DNA of 64,000 bases from Streptomyces rapamycinicus NRRL 5491 (GCF_024298965.1 NZ_CP085193.1:1984001-2048000); one strand, 5' to 3'; shown: positions 1 through 9,043, numbered from the stretch's first letter. Translations and numbers: made by a program. The notes: generated from the sequence alone by a model not told the origin.

Positions 1-100
1 GGGGGCAATGGCGAGCCCTCACCGTCGGCCAAGCATGCGACCTTGCACCCGGACAGGCCGGTGTTCCCCTGCGGCGTGCCGCCCGCGACCGGATCCCTGG

Positions 101-661
101 TCAGCTGGTTGTTGTCAAGGCTGCGTGCGCGGCGGTGAGGATCTGCTCGGAGAGCGGGGAGTCCTTGGTGGCTCGGGCCAGGACGAGTGCACCGAGCATC
201 GTGCACAGCCGGGTGATGCCGTCCTGGTCCTCGGTGGCGAGCCACTCGGCGAACTCACCCACTCCCTCGGTGTAGACGCGGCGGGCCTCGCGATCTCCCG
301 GTTCGCGCGCCATGTCGGCGGCGAGCGCGGCGGCGGGACACCCATCTGCCGCGCTGTCGCGGTGCTCAACGGAGAGGTAGGTGTCGATCAGCTCCTGCTG
401 GGCGGCGTCGCGCTGCCCGCCGTGCTGCTTGAGGCCGCCATCGCGGAGCCGGGTGAGTCCGTCGAACGCGTGGGCGGTGGCTTCGTCGATGAGTGCCTCT
501 TTGGAGGCGAACTGCTTGTAGAAGCCGCCGTGGGTCAGGCCGGCGGCCTTCATGAGGTCGGTGACGCTGACGTGGGTTCCCTGTTCCCGGAACAGCCGGG
601 AGGCGGTTTCCACGACCCGCCTGCGGTTCTCCTCCGCTTGCGCCTGCGATACGCGGCCCAT
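101..661 (-). CDS. TetR/AcrR family repressor
   Basis: Predicted one-component TetR repressor of 186 aa with an ATG start. The helix-turn-helix covers about residues 10-55 (VTDLMKAAGLTHGGFYKQF is the recognition region). The rest is the usual all-helical, poorly conserved ligand and dimer domain. It is divergent from the SDR gene at 773, and the 111 bp between the two starts hold a perfect inverted repeat at 711-732 over the likely SDR promoter, so I infer repression of that gene and perhaps autoregulation. The ligand is unknown. The family is certain; the target is inferred from context. Confidence 0.9.
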   Translation of the reverse strand: MGRVSQAQAEENRRRVVETASRLFREQGTHVSVTDLMKAAGLTHGGFYKQFASKEALIDEATAHAFDGLTRLRDGGLKQHGGQRDAAQQELIDTYLSVEHRDSAADGCPAAALAADMAREPGDREARRVYTEGVGEFAEWLATEDQDGITRLCTMLGALVLARATKDSPLSEQILTAAHAALTTTS

Positions 662-686
662 CAGCCACCTCCCGATTGGATGCCGG

Positions 687-716
687 TTGACATCTATCCT
701 AGGTGAGGTTTTAGAT
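687..716 (+). promoter_or_regulatory. Promoter of the SDR gene
   Basis: TTGACA at 687-692 is followed after 18 bp by TTAGAT at 711-716, a good match to a vegetative (HrdB-type) promoter. It points toward the SDR gene at 773, and its -10 box lies inside the inverted repeat at 711-732. Confidence 0.55.
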
Positions 717-732
717 TGTGGTCATAATCTAA
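711..732. promoter_or_regulatory. Probable TetR operator
   Basis: Perfect inverted repeat TTAGATT-N8-AATCTAA in the intergenic region between the divergent TetR (661) and SDR (773) genes. It covers the -10 box of the SDR promoter. Length, symmetry and position fit a TetR dimer site; binding itself is inferred. Confidence 0.6.
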
Positions 733-772
733 TTGGTATGGGCCGCTCGGCCCCGCACCGCTGGGAGCACGT

Positions 773-1459
773 ATGGAACTGAAGAACGCTGTCGCCGTGG
801 TCACCGGCGCCAACCGAGGACTGGGCCGCCACCTGGCCGCACAGCTCGTGGAGCGCGGCGCGAAGGTGTACGCGGCGGCCCGCCGCCCGGAGACGGTGGA
901 CCTGCCGGGTGTGACTCCGCTGCGGCTGGACGTGACGGACGAGGAATCGATCCGGGCCGCGGCCCGCACCGCATCCGACGCGACACTGCTGGTGAACAAC
1001 GCGGGAATCTCCACCGCCACGCCACTGATCGCGGGCGGCCCGGACGCGGTGCGCCTGGAGATGGAGACGAACTTCTTCGGTCCGCTCGCCGTGACACGGG
1101 CTTTCACCCCCGTCATCGAGGGCAACGGCGGCGGCGCCGTGCTCAACGTCCTGTCCGTGCTGTCCTGGCTGCACCCCGCCGGCCTCGGGTCCTACGCCGC
1201 GACCAAGGCCGCGGCATGGGCGCTGACCGACGCCACCCGGGAGGAGCTGGCCCCCCGCGGCATCACCGTCTCCGGGCTGCACGTCGGATGGATGGACACC
1301 GACATGGCCGCCGGGGTTCCCGCCGATCAGAAGGCCGACCTCGCCGAGGTCGCCGCGCAGGCCCTGCACGGCATCGAGACGGGTCTGCCCGAGATCCTCG
1401 CCGATGAGACCACCCGGTACGTCAAGCAGACCCTGGCCGCTTCGCCAAGTGCGGCCTGA
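773..1459 (+). CDS. SDR family NAD(P)-dependent oxidoreductase
   Basis: Classical short-chain dehydrogenase/reductase of 228 aa with a Rossmann fold. The cofactor motif TGANRGLGRHLA is near residues 12-23, NNAG near 78, and the catalytic pair is present as SYAATKAA (Tyr-x-x-x-Lys) with an upstream serine region LSVLSWLHP. The acidic/basic residues after beta-2 (AARRPE) suggest NADP preference. Length is normal to slightly short for a classical SDR (about 250). The start is the ATG just after GCACGT; the ribosome site is weak. It is divergently transcribed from a TetR gene, with an operator over its promoter, so it is probably induced by the TetR ligand. Substrate unknown. Confidence 0.9.
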   Translation: MELKNAVAVVTGANRGLGRHLAAQLVERGAKVYAAARRPETVDLPGVTPLRLDVTDEESIRAAARTASDATLLVNNAGISTATPLIAGGPDAVRLEMETNFFGPLAVTRAFTPVIEGNGGGAVLNVLSVLSWLHPAGLGSYAATKAAAWALTDATREELAPRGITVSGLHVGWMDTDMAAGVPADQKADLAEVAAQALHGIETGLPEILADETTRYVKQTLAASPSAA

Positions 1460-1853
1460 GGCGCTCCCCGACTCCCCTGTCGATTCTTGAGCATGGACAC
1501 CTGATGCGTTACGCGAACTTCGGACACCGGACGGGACTGCGCGTGGCCGGGCACCGAGAACGGGAAGCCAGGCAGTCAGCTTCCGGACACAGCCTGGTAC
1601 GTCTCCCCCTTCTGTGCGGGCAGGGCGAGACTGGCCGTTGGGGTCGTGATGCTTGCCAGTGGGGTGGCGATGCCTGCCAGTGCTTCGCGAAGGCCGCTGG
1701 TCGGCAACAAGTCGGCTCCCTGGTGACCGGCTTGGAAGCCATGCGCTTTGCGGGGCCCGCGGGCGCGCTGGGGCCGTGGGTCGGACCTTCGTCTATTCGA
1801 CTGGGTGGGAGGATTCGGAGTACACCGCGCTGTCGTCCCTGGACCCGAACACG
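1460..1853. other. Intergenic stretch, no gene seen
   Basis: No reading frame here has convincing codon use. A short imperfect direct repeat (core ATGCTTGCCAGTG / ATGCCTGCCAGTG, 21 bp apart) lies at about 1643-1682. Nothing else can be supported. Confidence 0.4.
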
Positions 1854-2378
1854 TCAGGACGCGCCGCGTTCCGGGCCTGTCTGCGGGCCTTCCTCGGCGA
1901 TCGGGCGGGCCCGGCCGCTGCCGGTGTCGATGAGGATCTGCTCGGCCGGTGCGAGGTTGTCGACGCGGACGGCCCGGGCCATCGCGGTGCGTGCCGCGTC
2001 GGGCGTCGCGTGCGGGGGGACCACCAACAGGGAGAAGAGGTCTCGATCGCCTCGGGTGATGAGGATGGTGCCGTCGCCCACAGGGAACGAGTCGATATGC
2101 ACGATGCGGTCGTCGATGATCAGTCGTGTCGGCAGTTCTTCCCAGGCGTCGGCGTCCAGGCCGACGCGCGTGACGGGTCCGAGGTGCTCGGTCAGGGCGG
2201 TGATCAGGGCGGGAAGTTCGGCGCCTATGTCGCGGGAACGCGGCCACCACGCACCGTCGAGAATGCCCTCGCGGGTATGTGTCGTCGCCAACCGCAGCAG
2301 GGCTGTGCCGGGTTTCACGGCATGGTGGATCGCGTCTGGCAGAAGTTTCACTTCACGCGGGGTGTCGGCGTCGGACAT
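1854..2378 (-). CDS. DUF5994 family protein
   Basis: 174-aa protein with the DUF5994 signature: an early DGAWWPRSRDIGAELPAL block (residues 40-57), a central TRVGLDADAWEELPTRL stretch, and a late LLVVPPHATPDAAR segment. No signal peptide or membrane span is seen. It is a paralogue of the gene at 2642-3169, arranged head to head, and both share the WWPRSRD core. The family is common in Streptomyces, often near SpoIIE/HATPase regulators, but has no assigned biochemical role that I know of. I do not propose a function. Confidence 0.8.
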   Translation of the reverse strand: MSDADTPREVKLLPDAIHHAVKPGTALLRLATTHTREGILDGAWWPRSRDIGAELPALITALTEHLGPVTRVGLDADAWEELPTRLIIDDRIVHIDSFPVGDGTILITRGDRDLFSLLVVPPHATPDAARTAMARAVRVDNLAPAEQILIDTGSGRARPIAEEGPQTGPERGAS

Positions 2379-2641
2379 GGTCTGCTCGCCCTCTTACGAG
2401 GTTCGGTGGCCCGCCGGTTTCACCGTACTCCGAGAGCCCACGCCCAGGCCCATCGGTGCCCTGCGGACCCGGACCCGGCTCTGAAGAAGTGGCTGATCAT
2501 ACGGGGGCTCAGCGGGGCAACGCCCCGGAGTACAGTGAAAACACCGGGAGCACTTCGCACACCGGCCTCCACGCGGGTGTCGTTTTCGGCGAGCAACAAC
2601 ACCGGGACGCTGCAAAGCGCGCCCGGGGACAGGTCCGCGGC

Positions 2642-3169
2642 ATGAGCGTGACCATCGACCGTACGACCACCCATGAGCGCGTGCCCCCGCCACCGGCCCG
2701 CCTGTCCCTAACTCCGGTCGGCCCGGTTCCAGGTCTTCTGGACGGTGCGTGGTGGCCCCGCTCCCGCGATCTCCTCCGTGAGCTGCCCGCCCTGGCCGAT
2801 GTGCTGGACGCGCGCTGGGGCCGGATCACTCGGGTCTCCGTGAACCCGGCCCAGTGGCCCGTGATCCCGCGCAAGGTGCCTGCGGCCGGGCACACGATGG
2901 ACGTCGGCTGGTTCACCGACGAGCAGGACCCGCACAAGCTGATTCTGCTCTCCTACACCGCGGGCCGCTGGGACCTTCTGGTGATCCCACCGGAGACGGG
3001 TGCGGCAGCCGCCTCCCGGCTGATGGCCGCCGCTGCGACACCCGGCAGCCTCCTCACCGCCAGCAGGCTGATGGCGGACGAGACCGCCGCCCGTGATGCC
3101 CGGGAAGATTTCAGCCAGGAGGAGCGGTGGGAGACCGATGGCGGTCCTGCTCCGCTTCAAGGGAGGTGA
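2642..3169 (+). CDS. DUF5994 family protein
   Basis: 175-aa paralogue of the divergent gene at 1854-2378. The conserved DGAWWPRSRDLLRELPAL block is near residues 34-51, TRVSVNPAQWPVIPRKV follows, then the LLVIPPETGAAAA tail. The ATG at 2642 was chosen because the open frame upstream is not protein-like and homology begins just after it. The stop overlaps the ribosome site of the next gene (start 3174), which suggests a two-gene operon. Function unknown. Confidence 0.8.
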   Translation: MSVTIDRTTTHERVPPPPARLSLTPVGPVPGLLDGAWWPRSRDLLRELPALADVLDARWGRITRVSVNPAQWPVIPRKVPAAGHTMDVGWFTDEQDPHKLILLSYTAGRWDLLVIPPETGAAAASRLMAAAATPGSLLTASRLMADETAARDAREDFSQEERWETDGGPAPLQGR

Positions 3170-3173
3170 GGAA

Positions 3174-3698
3174 GTGGAGACCGTCATCACCGTGTCCGTG
3201 ATCATCTTCATGATCATGGTCGGAGTGCTGCTGATCCATCTGCTCAATGGACGGCACAACGAGCGGATCGCAGCATTTCACTACAGCGATGCCCTGGCGG
3301 GAGTCGGCCAGCGGAGCCGGAAGGGCCGGCAGTCGGCAAGCCCGCCGGATCGCCCGTCGCCCCCTCTCCTGACCGGGGCCGGTGGGCGCGCAGCGAGGCC
3401 CCACACTCACCGCCACGTCTTCCTGATGAACGAGGCCACCATGCAGCCACCGGAATCACCCTCGGCAGGGCGCGCCGAGGTGCGTATTGTCGCCGCGTCC
3501 CCCGAGGCCGCCCGCCAGGTCGCAGCGGTACTCCGTCGTTGCTTCGCCGCCACCGAACAGCGCAGCTACCCCGCTGGCGCCGAAGGCGGAACCCGCCTCC
3601 ATCTCACTGTAGACACCACGCACACGGCAGGACCGGCGCGGTCCTGGCTGGCAGCAAGTCGGTCCTCCGGGCACCCCGCGCAGACGGACGAAGTCTGA
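3174..3698 (+). CDS. Small membrane-anchored hypothetical protein
   Basis: Start GTG at 3174, seven bases after GGGAGG, and 4 bp after the stop of the DUF5994 gene, so co-transcription is likely. The frame encodes about 174 aa. Residues 3-25 form one hydrophobic helix (VSVIIFMIMVGVLLIHLL), followed by a long low-complexity linker. A compact C-terminal domain follows (AEVRIVAASPEAARQVAAVL ... THLTV-like strands, with RSYPAGAEGGTRLHLTVD). An internal ATG at 3441 could instead start an independent 85-aa soluble protein that is just the C-terminal domain. The two halves may therefore be separate genes in one frame. No function known. Confidence 0.5.
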   Translation: METVITVSVIIFMIMVGVLLIHLLNGRHNERIAAFHYSDALAGVGQRSRKGRQSASPPDRPSPPLLTGAGGRAARPHTHRHVFLMNEATMQPPESPSAGRAEVRIVAASPEAARQVAAVLRRCFAATEQRSYPAGAEGGTRLHLTVDTTHTAGPARSWLAASRSSGHPAQTDEV

Positions 3699-4102
3699 AG
3701 GGATGCCCCTCAGCGAGGTGCGGGCAGGGCACCGCGACGCGTGTCCGCGTCGGCGGAAGAACTCCTGAGCCCCGAAAAGTCCCTTATGCCGGAAAGCGCG
3801 CCAGGCTTAGCATGGTGAGTGGGCCGGTTCACTCTCACGTGCAACCGACCCGAAAGGGCGGCTCCGGTGTTTCTGCGCCGGAGCCGTTGTACCGACGCAT
3901 CGGCGCGAACGGCCGGGAGCAGAGCATGATCGGCAGCGTCGCCGGTCGCGCCACCGGCGCCCTGGAAGCGATCTCACGGCGATCTTCAGAGTGTGTCGCG
4001 GGAGTCCCGGGGAGCTCCCGATACCGGGGTGGAGGGGCAGCGGGACCAAAGTGCGGCGGGCGTGTCGCTGCGCGAGGGTGGTTATGGCGAAAAGAGGTGG
4101 CC
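3699..4102. other. Intergenic stretch, no gene seen
   Basis: About 400 bp before the phosphatase gene. I find no frame with coding character. The last 15 bases hold the ribosome site (AAAGAGGTGG) of the gene at 4103. Confidence 0.4.
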
Positions 4103-5347
4103 ATGGCCGAGGGTGAACAGAGCTTCCGGATTGTCGCCGTGGACCGGTCGGAAGGATTCGGTGAACGGCTGCTGGGCATCCTGCTGGACCGGGCTCACGA
4201 GATGCCGCCCCAGCTGATCGCCCCGCTGGTCGCGGAGGAAGTGAGCAGGATCGGGGGGCGTGACGTCTCGATCCTCCTACAGGACTACGACCAGCTGATA
4301 CTGGCACCGCTGCCGGGCAGAGGACTCGTTATCGGAGAGCCCGAGTGGATCGACGAATCGCAGGCCGGCAGGGCTTTCCTCAGCGCGACAACGGTGGAAC
4401 ACCCACAGGCCAGCGGAATCCGGATGTTCCTGCCGCTGCTGGACGGCAGCGATGAGGTGGGAGTGCTGGCCGTCACCCTGAACAGCGTCGATGATGACGA
4501 CCGGCGGCTGCTGCGGCGCCTCGCGGGCCTGGTCGCCGACATGCTGGTCACCAAGAACAGCTATACCGACCAGTTCTTCCAGGCCCGGCGCCGCCAGCCG
4601 ATGAGCCTGGCCGCGGAAATCCAGTGGTCGCTGCTGCCCCCGCTGACCATGATCACACCGCAGGTCGCGGTGGCCGGAATCCTCGAACCGGCCTATGACG
4701 TCGCGGGGGACAGTTTCGACTACGCCCTCAATGACGACATCCTGCACACGGCCGTCATCGACGCCATGGGCCATGGGCTGGACGCCGCCGTACTGGCGAC
4801 CGTCGCCGTCGGCGCCTATCGCCATGCCAGGCGCGCCGACGTCGGGCTCGATGAGCTGTACATGTTCATGGACAGGGCCATCGACGAGCAGTTCGGGCCC
4901 GACCACTTCGTCACGGCACAGATGATGCGCCTGAACATCCGAACCGGCCACCTGCAATGGGTCAACGCCGGCCACCCGGCACCCCTGCTGATCCGCGAGC
5001 ACCGCGTCATTCAGACCTTGGAGAGCCCGGGTACCCTGCCCGTCGGATTCGGAGGCGCCATCCCGCAGATCAGCGAGCAGGCCCTGTCCTCCGGCGACCG
5101 GATCCTCTCCTTCACCGACGGTCTCGTCGAGGAGCACCGCGCCGGCGAAGAACAGTTCGGCGAGGAGCGACTGCTCGGCTTCGTCGACCGCGCGGGGTGC
5201 GAGGGAGAAAGTGTGCAGGAAATGGTACGCGGCCTCTCCCATGCCCTGCTGCGGGAACGCGGCGGGGTCACCACGGACGACGCGACTCTCTTCCTGGTCG
5301 AGTGGTGCGGGGGCACCGCCGACGGCCTCGCCACGGCAGAAGCGTGA
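4103..5347 (+). CDS. GAF-SpoIIE (PP2C-type) serine phosphatase
   Basis: 414-aa cytosolic regulator of the RsbU/SpoIIE class, which dephosphorylates anti-anti-sigma proteins in partner-switching pathways. Residues about 15-150 form a GAF-like sensor domain. The PP2C domain runs from about 180 to 400 with AGDSFDYALND, VIDAMGHGLDAA, VNAGHPAPLL, SFTDGLVEEHR and DDATLFLVEW, covering the metal-binding aspartates. The ATG at 4103 follows AGAGGTGG at good spacing; the open frame upstream is non-coding. It has no HATPase partner directly adjacent. The DUF5994 genes nearby often accompany this class, but no functional link is shown. Signal unknown. Confidence 0.88.
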   Translation: MAEGEQSFRIVAVDRSEGFGERLLGILLDRAHEMPPQLIAPLVAEEVSRIGGRDVSILLQDYDQLILAPLPGRGLVIGEPEWIDESQAGRAFLSATTVEHPQASGIRMFLPLLDGSDEVGVLAVTLNSVDDDDRRLLRRLAGLVADMLVTKNSYTDQFFQARRRQPMSLAAEIQWSLLPPLTMITPQVAVAGILEPAYDVAGDSFDYALNDDILHTAVIDAMGHGLDAAVLATVAVGAYRHARRADVGLDELYMFMDRAIDEQFGPDHFVTAQMMRLNIRTGHLQWVNAGHPAPLLIREHRVIQTLESPGTLPVGFGGAIPQISEQALSSGDRILSFTDGLVEEHRAGEEQFGEERLLGFVDRAGCEGESVQEMVRGLSHALLRERGGVTTDDATLFLVEWCGGTADGLATAEA

Positions 5348-5440
5348 CCAGCCCACCGGAAGCCGATTCAGCCACCGCCGACTTGCATCTGCAAGGCTGG
5401 TCTCGGGCCGGGTGGGCTTGCGGGCGATGCAGTCCGGTGA

Positions 5441-6453
5441 ACCGACGCCAACGCGGAGTTGCTCGTGCTGCGGCACGAGAACGCGGTGCTACGCCGCCAG
5501 ATCAGCGGCCGGGTCCGGCATGAGCCCTTTGATCGGTTCTGGCTGGCTGCGCTGTTGGGGCTGATACCCCGCCACCGGTGGCGTGAAGTCTTCCCGGTCA
5601 CGCCCAGCATCCTGCTGGCCTGGCATCGCAGGTTCATCGCGGCGAAATGGGACTACAGCGTGCGACGCGCTCGGACCGGGCGACCACCGACCAGGGCGGC
5701 GCTCAGGGAGCTGATTCTGCGGCTCGCCCGGGAAAACGCAGGGTGGGGCCACAGACGGGTCCAGGGCGAGTTAATCGGCCTCGGGAATCCAATCGCCGCA
5801 TCCACCGTATGGGAGATCCTGAACGCTGCGGGTATCGATCCGGCCCCTCGCCGCGCCGGCCCAACCTGGCGCGAGTTCCTCACGAACCAAGCCGAGGGCA
5901 TCATCTCTGCAGAATTCTTTCATCTTGACACCGTGGTCGGACGCAGACTCTACGCGCTGGCCTTCCTCGAACACGGCACCCGGCGCCTCCACATCTCAGG
6001 CGTCACGGCACATCCCTCCCGGGACTGGGCCGTGCAGCAGGCCCGGAACGTAGCCGCCGACTTGGACACACGTATGGAATCCCTGCGGTTCCTGCTCCGT
6101 GACCGCGATGGCAAGTACGGCCAGTCCTTCGACGCCGTCTTCGAGGCCGACGGCATAGACGTGATCAAGAGCGCGCCACGAGCGCCGAGGATGAACGCCC
6201 ACTGTGAACGGGTTATCGGCAGCATCCGGCACGAGGCCCTCGACCACATCCTGATCACGAACGAGTCACACGCCCGACATGTCCTTGCCGCCTACCAACG
6301 GCACTACAACACACACCGTCCTCATCGAAGCCGAGGCGGCTACCTCCTGACGCCCACCAACAGCCCACCACCCCGCACGACCGCGACGCACGCGGACTCC
6401 TGCGTACACGCGTCCTCGGCGGCGTCATCAACGAGTACCGCTATGCCGCCTGA
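5441..6453 (+). pseudogene. Broken rve-type (IS3/IS481-like) transposase
   Basis: Degraded DDE transposase. The coding sense begins after an in-frame TGA at 5438 with ELLVLRHENAVLRRQ, so the usual N-terminal 30-50 residues are cut off. The body keeps the catalytic blocks FHLDTVVGRRLYALAF, LLRDRDGKYGQSFD and NAHCERVIGSIRHEALD. Near 6337 the frame shifts: the original frame runs to 6466 with nonsense, while the -1 frame restores the family C-terminus RTRVLGGVINEYRYAA and its stop at 6451-6453. It therefore carries two lesions and is not expected to be active. No terminal repeats were recognised. Confidence 0.8.
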
Positions 6454-7146
6454 TCAGCAGCGATGACTTTTCGAGCCCGACAAGCACGCCAGACGGCGCA
6501 CCCTCGCCGGTGCCCTCGCCCAGGGCAACCAACACCGGCCACGCCGACCCCTCAGACAACGGTCACCGATCCCACTAAAAATCCCTGAACCGATGTCGGT
6601 CAGCGACTACACAGCAGTCTCCCGGCGTAATCGGCTCGGTGAGCTCACCCACGAATACGAGCAGGTCGCGTACTGCGACATAGTTTCCGGCACCCACGCG
6701 GCCCCACGTCTCAGGCTCAGCGGCTTTCAGCAGGCCTTGACCGGCACGAGATTAAAGATCAGAAAGTCCCACCGGACATGGCCAGAGCTGACCGCAGTTG
6801 GGCAAGTTCCCGCTGCTTGAACAGCGACGTCTCCCCTTCCGTGTCACTGGCAGTCGGGGGCGCCCTCCCGGACAGAGTGGAACGATGGTCCCGTGAGTTG
6901 TGGCCGCTTGGAGAGGCGTTATTCACCCAATTGCATATGAGGGCATCGAAGCCCCCGACGTCACCCTCGGTGGGCCTTCCAGCCCAGCCCGGGGGGCTCA
7001 GGGTTCTGCCCAGGCAGATGCACTCCCTCGACGCCGGAGCGATCCGGCCACGGCGTTTTCTTCGATCACCCCGGCGCTTGGGAATCCCTGGAATGTGGTG
7101 CCCGTTGTGGCAAACAGGTTGTTTGTCGTACCCACAGGAGGCACGC
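6454..7146. other. Gene-poor stretch with a transposase tail relic
   Basis: Nearly 700 bp without an intact gene. At about 6618-6675 the + strand encodes SRRNRLGELTHEYEQVAY, which resembles the C-terminal tail of a different rve transposase, with no body in front of it. The remainder shows no coding bias. This fits an insertion-sequence graveyard between the broken transposase and the CoA-binding gene. Confidence 0.4.
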
Positions 7147-7554
7147 GTGTACAGCGACCCGGCGACGGTCCGCAAGATCCTCACAGAGCTGGGAGACACA
7201 TGGGCGGTAGTCGGCCTATCTTCCAACCAGCAGCGCGCGGCCTACGGGGTCGCTGGGATTCTCCAGCGTTACGGCAAACGGGTCATACCCGTACACCCCA
7301 AAGCCGAGTCGGTGCACGGCGAGCAGGGATTCCCGACGCTCTCTGCAATTCCATTCGAAGTCGATGTCGTGGACGTGTTCGTCAACAGCGACCTGGCGGG
7401 CCCGGTCGCCGACGAGGCCGTCGCCATCGGCGCCAAGGCCGTCTGGTTCCAGCTCGGCGTCATCGACCCGGAAGCGTACGACCGCACCCGCGCCGCCGGG
7501 CTCGCCATGCTCATGGACCGCTGCCCGGCCATCGAGCTCCCCCTGCTGGGGTGA
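7147..7554 (+). CDS. CoA-binding domain protein
   Basis: 135-aa single-domain Rossmann protein of the CoA_binding_2 (YccU-like) family. The N-terminal TWAVVGLSSNQQRAAYGVA is the nucleotide/CoA loop, followed by RYGKRVIPVHPKAESVHGE and the VDVVDVFVNSDLAGPVADEAV strand-helix. The GTG start at 7147 follows AGGAGG at five bases; the frame upstream is non-coding. Family members bind CoA in vitro but their cellular role is undefined. It appears monocistronic, followed by about 170 bp before a convergent gene. Confidence 0.88.
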   Translation: MYSDPATVRKILTELGDTWAVVGLSSNQQRAAYGVAGILQRYGKRVIPVHPKAESVHGEQGFPTLSAIPFEVDVVDVFVNSDLAGPVADEAVAIGAKAVWFQLGVIDPEAYDRTRAAGLAMLMDRCPAIELPLLG

Positions 7555-7723
7555 CCTGCGACGACGCGCCTTGGATGCATGGGTTTCCGCGGCCCACGGC
7601 AGGCGGGAAACGCCCCGACCGGCGCCGCGGGGGCGCACGGACGGGGCCGCTGTTGGGTTGTACTAGCTCCTCTTGCCCCGAGCCTGGTCGCGCGCTCAAT
7701 CAGGGACGGGCAGACGAGGTTCA

Positions 7724-8185
7724 TCACTCCGTGGGACCGGGGTCCGGAGGCATCGGCATGATCGCGCACTCCTCGGTGTGCTGGCACTTGGCCGCCACGA
7801 CGACCGGATCCGAACCGGGAGGGCCCCACAGCTCGGAGTCGACGTCGAAGCCCAGTTCCGCGGTCCGCGTCTTCGTGCGCTCCAGGATCTCGGCGTCGTA
7901 GTTCCGCGGGTTGTACCCGGGCGTGTGGTGGACGTACCCGCCCCGCCTCGTGCACAGGCTGGAGTACAGATACGTGTGCAGGATGAGCGCGTGCCACCCT
8001 TCGTCGACGATCCGCGACGGGGTCGGGTTCTTCCCGGCAGAGCACGAAGCGGCGATCACGAACTTCGTCGCCTCATCGACGATCCGGCCGGCCATGGTCT
8101 CGTCCATGTCCGGGTTGTTGTCCATGACGGTCTTGACCACGCCTGCCCGATCCTCGTCGGGCAGCAGAGCTGTACCTTGACTCAT
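7724..8185 (-). CDS. Glycine-rich-domain-like (WH motif) hypothetical protein
   Basis: 153 aa. The ATG at 8185 follows AGAAGAGG. The core IVDEGWHALILHTYLYSSLC, then GGYVHHTPGYNP, matches the VDEVWH...LHT...YxxFC...IHH pattern of the GRDP-like family (PF07173 type). Many bacterial members are small standalone proteins of unknown role. The conserved His and Cys residues could form a metal site; that is inference. It stands alone between the CoA-binding gene and the GTGA-coupled pair upstream. Confidence 0.6.
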   Translation of the reverse strand: MSQGTALLPDEDRAGVVKTVMDNNPDMDETMAGRIVDEATKFVIAASCSAGKNPTPSRIVDEGWHALILHTYLYSSLCTRRGGYVHHTPGYNPRNYDAEILERTKTRTAELGFDVDSELWGPPGSDPVVVAAKCQHTEECAIMPMPPDPGPTE

Positions 8186-8303
8186 GCGCGTACCTCTTCT
8201 CTGTGAGTGGTGCGTTGCCCTCGTCCCGGTCACTGGCCTCCAACCACCCGGCCGGGACGAGGCTTCACGTGCTTACGGCCCCCGCCCCCCATCCCGACAC
8301 ACG

Positions 8304-8600
8304 TCACGGAGATTCGGAGCGGGGACCACGGTCCGGGAGGAGCCGACCAGAGCGCTCCCGGACCGCTTCCTCGGCGACCATGATCACATCGGAGAGGGCT
8401 AACCGAAGCAGCTTGATCGCGGCCTGCGCGTCTTCGAGTGACGTCGACGGGTCCGCCAGATATCGCGACGACGCCCTGATCGCTGCGCGCCCTCGGTCCT
8501 CGAATGTCAAGGCGGCCTTTTCGCGAGGTGTCACGGCCGCGATGCGCGTGGTTGCGTCCCGCCGCGACAGGTAATCGTCCCTGCTGGGGTACCACGTCAC
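8304..8600 (-). CDS. Small helical hypothetical protein
   Basis: 98 aa starting at GTG 8600, whose first base pairs overlap the TGA of the upstream gene as GTGA (8597-8600). This is a classical translational-coupling junction, and is why I chose this start over longer options. The sequence is predicted mostly helical (EDAQAAIKLLRLALSDVIM near residues 55-75) with a charged tail. I recognise no domain. It is the second gene of a pair with the resolvase-like protein and lies opposite the XRE gene. Confidence 0.55.
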   Translation of the reverse strand: MTWYPSRDDYLSRRDATTRIAAVTPREKAALTFEDRGRAAIRASSRYLADPSTSLEDAQAAIKLLRLALSDVIMVAEEAVRERSGRLLPDRGPRSESP

Positions 8601-9043
8601 GCCGTCTCCCCGTCGTGACGGACCAGCGTCGTACCCGGCCCGAGCTGTTCCCCACCGGCATGAAGCCTGCGCATAGCCACGTCGCGCGGTGTACTCGGTA
8701 CCGCCTCGTCGTCGACGGCCACACACGCTCCCCCAACGTGACTGACTGTCTGCCGTAACGTATTGCGAGCCGCGTCGTCGAAGGCGATCCGGTGCCAGTT
8801 GGCGACGAGACAGACGATTCGCTTCCCCCGACCTTCGTGCTCCATCGCGGCGATCATGCCGTTCCAGAAAGTCCGCCGGAGGGCAACAGCGTTGGATCCG
8901 CGGTCTACCCACTGTCCCGCGACTGTCCACCCCCGATCGCAGGCGTACTGACGACAGGTAAGGATCCGCTCATCCGCTGAATCCTTCTCGGTCACCTCGC
9001 GGTCGTAGATGAATACGAGGGTCTTCGACTCGTCGTTGGTCAT
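8597..9043 (-). CDS. Resolvase-like protein lacking the catalytic serine
   Basis: 148 aa. The fold looks like the N-terminal domain of a serine recombinase. TLVFIYDREVTEKDSADER replaces the usual YxRVST loop, then CRQYACDRGWTVAGQWVDRG, and RIVCLVANWHRIAFDDA takes the place of the DRLSRD helix. The nucleophilic serine and one catalytic arginine position are not seen, and there is no DNA-binding C-terminal domain, so recombinase activity is unlikely. It starts 9043 divergently from the XRE gene and overlaps the next gene by 4 bp (GTGA). Probable role: a regulatory or partner protein of the XRE/coupled-gene set; unproven. Confidence 0.6.
   Translation of the reverse strand: MTNDESKTLVFIYDREVTEKDSADERILTCRQYACDRGWTVAGQWVDRGSNAVALRRTFWNGMIAAMEHEGRGKRIVCLVANWHRIAFDDAARNTLRQTVSHVGGACVAVDDEAVPSTPRDVAMRRLHAGGEQLGPGTTLVRHDGETA

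Noticed and set aside
8-706. Long + strand frame over the left end
   Set aside because: Antisense to a clear TetR gene; its residue composition is that of a shadow frame.
3539-4102. Long N-terminal extension of the SpoIIE phosphatase
   Set aside because: No homology or coding bias before the ATG at 4103, which has a good ribosome site.
6593-6820. 75-aa + strand ORF as a gene
   Set aside because: Only its SRRNRLGELTHEYEQVA part is meaningful and resembles a transposase tail; the rest is random.
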